NCBI GenBank assembly: GCA_020091685.1
Contig: CM034608.1
Location: 827,967-891,966 of the forward strand
Reading direction: 5' to 3'
Length of the DNA: 64,000 bases
Source of the DNA: Lutjanus erythropterus
Lineage: Eukaryota > Chordata > Actinopteri > Lutjaniformes > Lutjanidae
The translations under genes and the position numbers were made by a program. The notes below the pieces were generated by a model. The model did not search any database. It was not told where the DNA came from and saw nothing but the letters and a program-made list of their open reading frames with translations. Shown here piece by piece: positions 13,601-25,600 of this stretch. Numbering within the stretch: position 1 is the stretch's first letter; every line of letters begins with the position of its first letter.

Positions 13601-16600
13601 TCTTTTCTTCCGTTGCTCAGCTGCTTGCACAAAGTCCATTTGTTCTACAACAAAAAGTAATTTAATTATCACATTTATCAACATCTGTGGTCGCAATATT
13701 GATAAAATGTCAGAAAATAGTGAACAGTCGCCATCCCAGTATTACAGAGTCCAAGGTAATATCTTTAAATTTGTTGTTTTGACAGTCAAAACCCTGAATA
13801 TTTCCAGTTTAATATGATAATAAACAGGGGAAAGCAGGTAATTTCCATATCTAACTCTATATAGAATTAGAAAACAGTATTTTCTGCCATTTTTGTATGT
13901 AATGTTTCTTTAACAATTAATGAATAATCAAAATAGTTCAATAGTTAAATTCTTGTTTACCACTTGCCTGCCTATTTGCTTCAGGCAGGTGGGCAGTCCT
14001 CATTGTTGAGCTGTGTGTTACACTGATAGCCTACATACATACACATACACATACACATGACACACTCTGTTGTTGTGATGTTGAGAACGCCTGCTTACTG
14101 CATGTTTATTTTGTGCAGACAGTGGGTAAATTATTAGTGGCTGTACCTCTAAATGTGCAAGAAGGTGTGACAGTTTCCTCTCCTTCCACAGACTATGCTC
14201 ACAATGTCAACGTGTCACATTCAGAGTTTGGAACCAACGGCTCTGATAGAGGTCAGTCACTTACAACTTACTTTCAACTTTGATAACTTAACAGACTGTG
14301 GACATCACAGATTTAGGACAGTAAATTTGGACAGACAGCAAATACTTGTCTTCTCTTAATGAATCAAGTTTTTCAAATTTTTTTAATCATAAAATATGGC
14401 CCAGTTACAGTTTATTATCTTAACCATAATTAGTGGTTGCATTGTGATGTAAATTTTTAATGTGAATTCTAATATTGATGAGAATTGCACAGTATATATT
14501 TCAGATATCAGTATCAGAATGGCCATATCGGTTTATGTTTAGTTTCTCTGTCAGTGAAGACATCACTACTGTCCTGTTTGTTTGTTGTTCCCTCATTATT
14601 TCTGCACTGCACACTTCATATTCTGAACCACAGTTGGAAAAAACAGTTGAATGAGTAAGCTGACTGTCAGAATCATAATGCTTTGTTGATTTGTTCATCA
14701 GTCATCTGTCCATACCCAAACACTGACCCTGGAGGGAACCACACCTTCAGCACACTTTACCTCTGGAACAGTGGAAATGATACTTCTGATGTCAGCTCTT
14801 TTGAACACTGGTGGAGCAAAACCAACACCATCCCCCTGTACCTGATCATCCTGCTGCTGCCGCTGCTCTGCTTCCGCTCAGCCTCCTTCTTCGCGAGGTT
14901 CACCTTCTTGGGTAAGACAGAACAAGGGCAATGATAGATGAGGAATGGGCAGCAGTGTTTATGATAAGTCAGAAACAGTTCACAGTTGAATTTTGAAACA
15001 TCAGCAGTGAACTGGGGGAACACTAGCTGCTTCTTTAGATCTTTGATAGCTTTTGATAGATTTTTTGCATCCAGGTAGTTGCCAGTGTGCTGGATCTGTT
15101 ACTGAAACATCTGACTGCAGTTATATGAGATAAATGAATACAGCAGCATGTCAGAGATAAATAATAAACAAATTTAATGTGACGAAGTCTGTTGCAGGCT
15201 GATTTAGGGGAACCTCAGAGTTAACCCTGAGTTGTGGGAAAGTTCTCAGTTCTAGAGCAGAGACCATCAATTTTGGGTCAGTCACTGTGGTAACACATGC
15301 ACATTGGACAGATTATGTCAAAACATTTACTAATTAATTAATTCTAAGGCAAAAGGCACTATAAACATTTAAGTGTATTAGTGAAGCTGTTGATGCACTT
15401 TTCTAGGAGACAAGCAACCTCACTTATTCTGAGCTCTGTCTCCATGATGAAAACTACTCCTTCTGCTGCAGTTATTGATTGCCCCTTGCTGTGGACAGTT
15501 GTTTTTTTCTCTGAAATCATTTTCATATCGAGACATTTCTTCTTTTTTTCAGTGACAGTCCAACCCTGTCAGACAGCTTTACAGCATTTGTTATTATGGG
15601 GGTGTTATTATGCTAATCTACAAGCCTCGTGCATGTGGTCTCAAATATGCACAGGTGGATCATTTACATGGCTGTCTGAAGGTACAGGCATTTGTTGAAT
15701 CTGATGTGGCGTGTTCGTACGAGTCCCTTTAAAAAAAAAGTACTCTCCAAAACTCTGCAATTCACACTAAAAAATCTATATAAGTCATCCATCTTTTTTT
15801 CATCATTCATCTTGTCTAGGCACCATATCCGTGGTGTACCTGATTGCACTGGTCACTGTTAAAGCTGTCCGCCTGGGCTTCCACCTGGAGTTCCACTGGT
15901 TTGACTCAACCCAGTTCTACGTTCCAGGTAAACCATCTTAATGTTTCTTTCCACAGCAACTCAGATGAACGTCCCTGAATACCTTACATCTTTAGACAAT
16001 GTTTAGACAGTGCTGTGGATCAGTGTCTTTCATTTTTTTTTTTTTCCGGGGGTGGGGTGGGGTGGTATTAAACTTCGCCATTCCATAGAAACAAGTACAG
16101 TTTTTACCTACAGATTCAAATGATAGATGTTTTATTAACTTACTAATGTCCATCCATCCATCCATTATCCTCCGCTCATCCGGGGCCGGGTCGCGGGGGC
16201 AGCAGCCTGAGCAGTGACGCCCAGACTTCCCTCTCCCTGTACACTTCCTCCAGGTCTTCCGGGAGGATCCCAAGGCGTTCTCAGGCCAGCTGGGTGACAT
16301 AGTCACCGTCCTGTCTGGGTCTTCCCCAGGGCCTCCTCCCAGTGGGGCATGCCCGGAACACCTCCCCAGGGAGGCGTCCAGGAGGCATCCGATATTAGAT
16401 GCCCGAGCCACCTCAGCTGGCTCCTCTCGATGTGGAGGAGCTCCTCCCGGGTGACAGAACTCCTCACCCTATCTCTAAGGGAGTGCCCCGCCACCCTGCA
16501 GAGGAAACTCATTTCAGCCGCTTGTATCCGAGATCTTGTTCTTTCGTTCATGACCCAAAGTTCATGACCATAGGTGAGGGTAGGAATGTAGATTGACCGA

Positions 16601-19600
16601 AAAATCGAGAGCATTGCCTTGCGGCTCAGCTCCTTCTTTCCCACGACAGACCGGAGCAAAGACTGCAATACTGCTGCCGCTGCCCCAATCCATCTGTCAA
16701 TCTCACGCTCCATCCTCCCCTCACTCGTGAACAAGACCCCAAGATACTTGAACTCCTCCACTTGAGGCAGGGACTCTTCTCCAACCCGGAGGGAGCAAGC
16801 CACCTTTTTCCGGTCGAGAACCATGGCCTCGGACTTGGAGGTGCTGATTCTCATCCCAGCCGCTTCGCACTCGACTGCAAACCGCCCCAGTACATGCTGA
16901 AGGTCCTGGTTCGAAGGGGCCAACAGGACAACATCATCTGCAAGAAGCAGAGATGAGATCCTGTGGCCCCCAAACTGGACTCCCTCCGGCCCCTGGCTGC
17001 GCCTAGAAATTCTGTCCATAAAAATAATGAACAGAACCGGTGACAAAGGGCAGCCCTGCCGGAGTCCAACATGCACCGGGAACAAGTCTGACTTATTGCC
17101 GGCAATGCGAACCAAGCTCCTGCTCCAGTCATACAGAGACCGTACGGCCCTCAGCAAAGAGCCCCGAACTCCATACTCCCAAAGCACCTCCCACAGAATG
17201 CCACGAGGGACACGGTCGAATGCCTTCTCCAAGTCCACAAAACACATGTGGACTGGTTGGGCAAACTCCCATGAACCCTCAAGCACCCTGCGGAGGGTAT
17301 AGAGCTGGTCCAGTGTTCCACGACCAGGACGAAAACCGCATTATTCCTCCTGGATCCGAGGTTCAACTATCGGCCGAATTCTCCTCTCCAATACCCTGGA
17401 ATAGAGTTCACCAGGGAGGCTGAGGAGTGTGATCCCCTATAGTTGGAGCACACCCTCCAGTCCCCCTTCTTGAAAAGAGGGACCACCACCCCGGTCTGCC
17501 AGTCCAGAGGCACTGTCCCCAGCTGCCACGAGACGCTGCAGAGGCATGTCAACCAAGACAACCCTACAACATCCAGAGACTTGAGGTACTCAGGGTGGAG
17601 CTCATCCACTCCCAGCGCCTTGCCACTGAGGAGCTTCTGAACTACCTCAGTGACTTCAGCTTGGGTGATGAATGAGTCAACCTCTGGGTCCCCAGCCTCA
17701 GCTTCCTCTACGGAAGGTGTGTCAGTGGGATTGAGGAGATCCTTGAAGTATTCCTTCCACCGTCCAACAATATCCCCAGTTGAAGTCAACAGCTCCCCAC
17801 CACCACTGTAAACAGTGTTGGCAGGGCACTGCTTCCCCCTTCTGAGGCGCCGGACGGGTTGCCAGAATCTCCTTGAGGCCGACTGGTAGTCCTCCTCCAT
17901 GGCCTCCCTGAACTTTTCCCATACCTGAATTTTTGCTTCTGCCTCCAGCCTCCCTCAGGATCTGGTCAAAGCTCTCCTGGACCTCCAGAGGGTTCCACCA
18001 GACGTTCCCAACAGACCCTCACAATACGTTTGGGCCTGCCAAGTCTGTCCAGCTTCCTCCTCTGCCAGCGGATCCAACTCACCACCAGGTGGTGATCAGT
18101 TGACAGCTCAGCCCCCTTCACCCAAGTGTCCAAGACACACGGCCAAGACACACAACTACAAAGTCGATCATTGACCTCCAACCTAGGGCGTCCCCGTGCC
18201 ACGTGCACTGATGGACACCCTTATGCTTGAACATGGTGTTTGTTATAGATAAACTGTGACTAGCACAGAAGTCCAATAACAGAACACCACTCGGGTTCAG
18301 ATTGGGGGGGCCGTTCCTCCCAATCACGCCCCTCCAGGTAACACTATCACCACCCACGTGGGCGTTGAAGTCCCCCAGCAGAACGATGGAGTCCCCAGTC
18401 AGAGGACTTTCCAGCACCCCTCCCAAGGTCTCCAAGAAAGCCGAGTACTCTGCACTGCCATTCAGCCCATACGCCGAAACAACAGAGAGGCACCTATCCC
18501 CGACCCGAAGGCACAGGGCAACGACTCTCTCATTCAACGGGGAAAACGCCAACACATGGCGGCTGAGCTGGGGGGCTATAAGCAAGCCCACACCAGCCTA
18601 CCGCCTCTCACCATGGGCAACTCCAGAGTAGAAAAGAGTCCAGCCTCTCTCAGGGAGTTGGGTTCCAGAGCCCCGACTGTGCGTGGAGGTGAGCCCGACT
18701 ATCTCTAGCTGGTACCGTTCAACCTCCCACACTAGCTCAGGCTCCTTCCCCCCCAGCGAGGTGACATTCCATGTCCCCACAGTGAGATTCCATGTCCTGG
18801 GATTGGGTCGTCGGGGCCCCCGCCCACAACCGCCACCCAAACCACACTGCATCAGCCCCTTCTGAACCCTCCCGCGGGTGATGGGCCTACAGGAAGGCGG
18901 GCCCACGTCACTCGTTCGGGCTGAGCCCGGCTGGGTCCTGTGGGCAAAGACCTGGCCACCAGGTGCTCGCCTGCGAGCCCCAACCCCAGGCCAGGCTCCA
19001 GGGTGGGGCCCCGGTAACTCCAATCCAGGCGACGTAGATATCCCTGGTTTTAAACTATTCACTGGGGGCATTGGAACCCTCCTTGAACCGCCACCTTATC
19101 GTGGTGGAGGGGTTTGAGAACCTGAATGATCTTAGGAGCTATGTTGTCAGGGGCTTGTTGCCCTAGGTCTCCCAAGGCAAACAGGTCCTAGGTGACAGGT
19201 CAGACTAAGAGCGGTTCCAACGCACCCAATGACTTAATAATGTTAAATACATAAATATGTATATGTGTACATACATACATACCAGTTTGACTACATATTC
19301 AAGTAAAAAAAAAACAAGAAGAGAAGAAAAAGGTAAAAAAAATGTAAATGTAAAAATTTCAGAGTTCCCTTTTTGTATCAACAAATTCATCGTGAAACCC
19401 TACATTAATTTTGAATCCTTAATGCTCATGTGATTTGTTCCATCTCAGACAGTTGTATGTTGGAGGTTCGGGGTTCAACTGTCTCATTGTGATACTTTTA
19501 ATCACAGCCCCCAAGAATATTTGTAATAGTTATATTTCAGCCCTCCCCTCAAAGCCTTCAGGGATTACTCAGAGAAGAATCATCTTTTGGGATATCTTGA

Positions 19601-22600
19601 TGGAACACTGCTTTTAGGACAGAGTGTGGTTTCCAGAATTTCCTAATATTCTAATATCTATCAAGATGGTAACATAAGTTGGGATGTTGTGTTTGGCTGA
19701 TCAGAGTTTACATGGGTGAGTTTATTACTGTATCTGTTGAGGCGATTGGTGGATTAAGTGTTTTTGCCCTGCTGCCATAGGGAAGGTGGTATTGCTCAGT
19801 CCTATGGTTCATGTTCAACTCCGATAATATCAAACTGCATGGCAATCGGCTCAGTTTTATTAATGATTCCCTGAGAGTGAATAAAATCATCCTTATCAGT
19901 AACTGAATGCAGCAGCCCCTCAGAACATTTTGTACGCCCCATGAGTTTCCCTCTGTGCCACCCCAAGGAACAAAATATTAAATATTGCACACAGCATATC
20001 CTATAATCTACCAATCAGAATGCTGTGAACTGTGAACACATCCATGCTCTCAAAGGGAAAACTCTTTTGTCTGCAGGAAGGAATGAACATTGTGACCACG
20101 TGGGGCGCACTGGTGCAGCTTCAGATAATTTCTGTCTTCCTCTTTCAGAGTTTAGACTGCTCTTCCCTCAGCTGACTGGTGTCCTCACTCTGGCCTTCTT
20201 CATTCACAACTGCATCATCACGTTAATGAAGAGTAACAGGCACCAAGAGAACAATGTGAGCCATTTTCACACACACTCCTGCACAGCTTCAAACACTGAG
20301 TTACACCGCACTGATCCGGAAGATAGCACAGTTCAATATGACAAGTTGTTTCTTCTCATGTGTTTATCAGCAGTCAGACACAGGAAGGACAGAATCTTCA
20401 AACATGGAGCCCAGACAAATCTCCCCTTCATGTCACCATCATAGTTTATTAGCCTGAGAAGACACAGCAATGAAAGTGATGTTGAGTGTAAGATGAAAGT
20501 GTTTCTGTGTTTCCAGGTGCGGGACCTGTCTGTGGCTTACCTTCTCGTAGGGTTGACCTATCTGTATGTGGGAGTGTTGATCTTTGCTGCCTTTCCCTCA
20601 CCACCTCTCTTCAAAGACTGCATTGAACCGGTGAGATTTCCACTTAACTTTTATTATCACGTTTGTTTGTTTTACCTCTTTGTTATGGCTGGCTCGTAGG
20701 CCGCAACAAATGAGGGGGATGTAGGCAGGGCGGCTCCTAAAGTTAACAAGTTTATTAAATATATTAAACAATACATACTGCACAGGTCCAGTTTTGCAAA
20801 CCTGTCCACACCCTCAAAGCTGAGAACCAGAACTAACCTGTTCCCCACAATTATTTCCAAGTCAAACCTGCACCTGTCCGACCCGTTAATATAAGCCCTG
20901 CGACCTGATCCACTCCTGTGATTAAACACACATACACACTCACTCACTTGTGATCTCAACTGGCGCAGCACCTGTGTTTCTACAGCTGTCGATGTTTTTC
21001 CATAGTGACAATGAGCCTCACTTGCAGCTATCAAAAGCTAATATTTTTTTAAACGTTTTATAAACACAAAAGCCATTGACAACATTATTCTCACAGCATT
21101 TGAGCACACCAAAATCCACCCAAACATCTGACTTGACCTTTGATCATGCCTCATCCACAATGTGGTGTCCTCTGCTGGCTATTTTTGCCTTTATATCATC
21201 ATTTTTTTGCCAGCAGCTAGCATTCATCACTGTCAGATCGAACAGTGACATTCCATTGTTTGGCAGGATGTGGGTCAAAGGTTGTGTCACAACTTTCACA
21301 ATAAAAACGTGCTGGCTGAGTAGGCTTGATATTACTGTATTAGTGAATATAAATGTTAAAAATATTTTCATTTCTGATTTCTCTGGGGACAAAAACATAT
21401 TATTGTATTTTATGTGTTGTATTATTGTTCTCACCTGCTGCCCTCCCCCAAATTAGTTAATTTTTACCTGTACCCATACCCATAATTTTTTTTTGTAATT
21501 AACTTTTTTTTAAAATTAATTTCCAACATTGTTATCCCATCAACATATTTCATCACGTATACATGTTTTCCGGACATACCAATCATACAGATACTCCATA
21601 CAGGAGATCAGAAACATAAATAGGCATAAACCCACTTTTATCCATAAAAGAAAGTCAAAGACAAAGACAAGTTAAAATACTTTTTTCACTTCTATCCTTA
21701 TTTTCACTTCCTTCTTGCTGAGTCCTTTTTCTCCTGGTGGAGGATAGTGAAACACGTAATCTTGTGAAGATTGAACAATTAATTTTGTAGCAGGAACCGG
21801 ATAAAATCTGCTCTCAATGGTGATACAAAATCAACCCAGTTTTCCCAGAAATTCTTAAATGTATCTGATTCTAGTCTAACAGAGAAAGTCAGCCTTTCCA
21901 TCATATAAATATTATGCATCACTTCGACCCGATCCTCCATTTTAGGTGCATCTGATTTCTGCCACTTCCTGGTGATGGCTTTTTTTTTTTTACCCGCAAC
22001 TAACATTATTCTGAATATATATTTGCCCCCTTTGTTATTCCCTGGTTCCTTTTTCCCAAGTACAAATCATCAAATGTAAATGGAAGTTCCACTTTCAAAC
22101 TTTTCTCCATGCAGTTCCTTAAACCCTGCTAGTAAGGTATAATAAAGGGACATCCCCAAAAGATATGGAAATTACTGGCTTTATTTTCTCCAGCATGTTG
22201 TATCCTGAGATGTCTTTTGTGCTGGTGTAATAAAATATCTCACTATGTTCTTCCAACTATATTCTCTCCATGAGGGGGGGCAGGTTGTTTTCCATTGTTG
22301 CTCACTGATCTTTTCCCATTCCTCCTCTGATAACATCTTTTCAGCCTCTTTCTCACACTTTTCTCTTATATATACCGTATTGTTACCCTTTAATTTTTCC
22401 ACTTCTTTATACAATTTAGAGAATGTTCTTTTACCTGAATCTGATTCGTATGCTAAAATAAATAATTCCCGACTCTTGCTCATCCACATTAATCTTTTTT
22501 TTATAATTTGCTCCATATAATGCCTCATTTGTAGATATCAATAAAAATCCTGATTATTTAAGCCATATTGATTCTCAAAACTTTTAATAATCTTCTTCTT

Positions 22601-25600
22601 AAGTAGCTCCCAAAATATTGTTGGACCCCTGTCCCATTTACTGAACCTCTCATCTACTGTATTTGATATAAAATTTGAATCATGTGCAATCCATTGCAGT
22701 ATCCCACTTTGCTCTGTCAGGCTATTCTTTGATATAATCTCAAACCATATATTAAGAGATAAACCCAACCATGGATTTAGCTCCTCTTAAAGATGTTTTC
22801 TCAGCTTATTATCATTTATTATGGCCTGCCATGGAATGATGGTTGATGTGCGGCCCTCAATGTCTTTCCACCTCGCCATGTATGAGGGATTGCACAAGTT
22901 CCACAAGGTTTTCAGTTGTGCAGCGTGATAATAACTCTTAAGGCAGGGAAGGGTCAATCCCCCTTTAACTCTGGGTATCTGTAGAGTTCTAAATCTGATC
23001 CGTGGTCTTTTCCCCTGCTAGATGTATTGAGATGAGTTTATCCCATTCTATGAAATCTTTGTTACTTCTACTGGCAGAGTTTGAAATATATACAACAACT
23101 GTGGAAGGACATTCATTTTAATCGCTTCTACTCTTGAAACTAAACTTGTGATTCCATCTTGCAATATCAGATTTTATTCTTGAAAAGTAATGGATCATAA
23201 GTCTTGAAGCAGAGTTCAGTTCAATCTGAAACGTTCTCTGATGGCTCGATCTGGTGCATAGTTAAAGGTGAGGACCTGCGTTTTTTTTCACATTTAATTT
23301 ATAGCCCAATAATAAACCAAAATATTCAAGTGTTGACATGAGTGCTGGAAGAGACACAGTGGGTTGCATTAAATATACTAATACATCATCTGTAAATAAT
23401 GCTATTTTCCGTTCATCAGCCTCCATGACTATACCTTTTATATTTTCATTTTGTTTTATCCATTTGCTCAGAGGTTCCAGATAAATAGCAAAGAGGAGAG
23501 GACTAATTGAGGAGCCTGTGTTCCAACATGAAGGAGTTTGAAAGATTTCCATTGATTTTGATCCTAGCTGTCGGTTTATTATAAAGACATTGTATAATTT
23601 TAACAAATGTTTCATGAAAACCAAATCGCTCCAGCACCATATACAGGAAGTTAAACCTGACAGAATCAAACACTTTTTCTGCATCCAATCCTAGTACTAC
23701 TGCTTCTGTTCGTTTTTTGATGACATTTTGCAACACATGTAGCGTGTGCCTAATATTTCCCTGTGTCTGCCTCTGTTTTATAAATCTGGTCTGGTCCTGA
23801 TGAATTATATCTGTCAGAATTGTTTCTAGGCGTCTGGCTAGGATAGCAGTGAATAGTCTGTAGTCTTGATTCCATACCCATAAATTTATAGAAATATATT
23901 TTTTTACCTAAATACACATTTGCACATATTGTTGCAGGTACCCGTCCTGGTGCAGGGCACTACTGTTTCTGCCAGCTTTGACTATATCTTCAACGATGCT
24001 GACCCAATATTACCACCATTTGACTCTTAAACTTCTGTTTGAGGCAGTGAGACAAAACTCTTTTTTGTGTATTTATCTATTGTATCTATGATATATATAT
24101 TCATTAAGTCACATTAAAACCTTTAGCAACTCTAAGTCCTTTCAATCATTATTCACCAAGTCTGATACCTAACAGATTTGGTTTGTGCCTGAAAAACCTC
24201 TGTGGTCATGAGTCTGACTTGCTTAACATTTTACACAGTTCATCCTTGTGCAGCACATCCCAAATATTACCAGACAGGATTTAGGTCTTCTCTAAAAATC
24301 ATAAATCACAACCTTGACAGAAGTAACAGATAAAATAGCTCAAACACAACACATGAACATGTTTGAAGTGAGAAACAGAAGAGCAGGTAATTTAGTGTTT
24401 TGGAAGATTAAAAATCCACATGGCTGAACTTGTCAAGTTCTAAAGAGAGTGTGCTCTAATAATCAGGAAAGTTGACATGTAAATTTGCTTCTTTTTTACT
24501 TGTATCCATATTAAAGTGAAAGATGCAAAGCCACAGCATCTGAAGTTAATTTTCATTGAATTTTCAATATGATCCAGTCCACAGTTGATATAGTAACATA
24601 ATAAAAATTGAGTTATTTTGTTATTAAAGCAAAACAGTTAGTGAAACATGTAAATACAGGGAGATTGAAGAACCAAAGATTTGTGGTTTTATCACAAAAA
24701 TCAGGACTGGTAAATATCTACAAACTACTAGCTGTTACATATCTAGCTTTAGAATGATCTTAGTTTCTACAGTGACTGTAGCTTCTGTGCAGATTTGTCA
24801 AACAAACCCTCCACTGCTTTCTTCTCTCCTCCAGAACTTCTTGGATAACTTCCCCAGCAATGATGTGATGGTGTTTGTGGCTCGGACCTGCCTCTTGTTC
24901 CAGATGATCACAGTCTACCCCCTGTTGGGATACTTGGTGCGGGTCCAAATGATGGGCCAGATATTTGGCAATCATTACCCCAGGTAGCACTGATGGATGT
25001 TATCACTCAGTTCATGTCTTATTATTTCTGTGGAAGCAGACGTGCACAGCAGATCCATAGTGATGACTGATATTTTACAGCAATGGGTTTTCATCTGATC
25101 AGACATTTTAAAGTTTGGTAAAATATTACCAAACTTCTACTATCTGAAATGTTGCTACCTCCCCACTTAAGAACCACATTATCACAAAACTCTATTCTGC
25201 AGGTAGCAGACACTATTCTTCCTCTAAAATTAGAATTTTCCACATAGTTGATTAGTTGTTAACACATCAAATAAATATTTTTGATAAGTATCCATAACAG
25301 TGATTGTTAAAGAGTAAGATATGCTGAGCGAGACATTTTACAGTGTAAAAATAAACTTGTCAGTGCTCTCTGGTGGACAAATTATGTCACAGAGACGCTG
25401 TTTCTTAATGACCTCAAATGTATATTTGACTTTTCTAGTTTCTTGTTACTTATAAGCTGACATGTGCACTGATACCGATCTATTTGTGAGTTAATATTTG
25501 CCATTTTGGAGGTTACCACACCCCAATTACACTTGAACAACTGGCTACACCAGTTAACTCAGGACAACTCTGCAGTTCTATGGAGCCTCTTCTATCTCAC

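Larger units (their letters stand above)
16150..19231 (-). mobile_element. Near full-length RTE-like LINE, antisense to slc38a9
   Basis: A non-LTR retrotransposon of about 3.1 kb on the minus strand. Its 3' end (low coordinates) is a short (CCAT)n tail beginning at 16150 and its 5' end is near 19231. Flanks acttactaatgt (16138-16149) and acttaataatgt (19232-19243) match at 11 of 12 bases and read as an aged target-site duplication, which sets both boundaries. It is much more GC-rich than the surrounding intron. It encodes an endonuclease then a reverse transcriptase, both damaged. The exact clade (RTE/Rex-like) is inferred from the domain style and microsatellite tail. Confidence 0.9.

Noticed and set aside
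17027-19117. Several plus-strand frames of 60-127 residues
   Set aside because: They are antisense shadows of the minus-strand LINE endonuclease and reverse transcriptase.
20025-20444. 139-residue frame covering the slc38a9 helix-6 exon
   Set aside because: Only 20149-20255 is coding. The extensions on both sides are intron read-through past a clear acceptor and donor.
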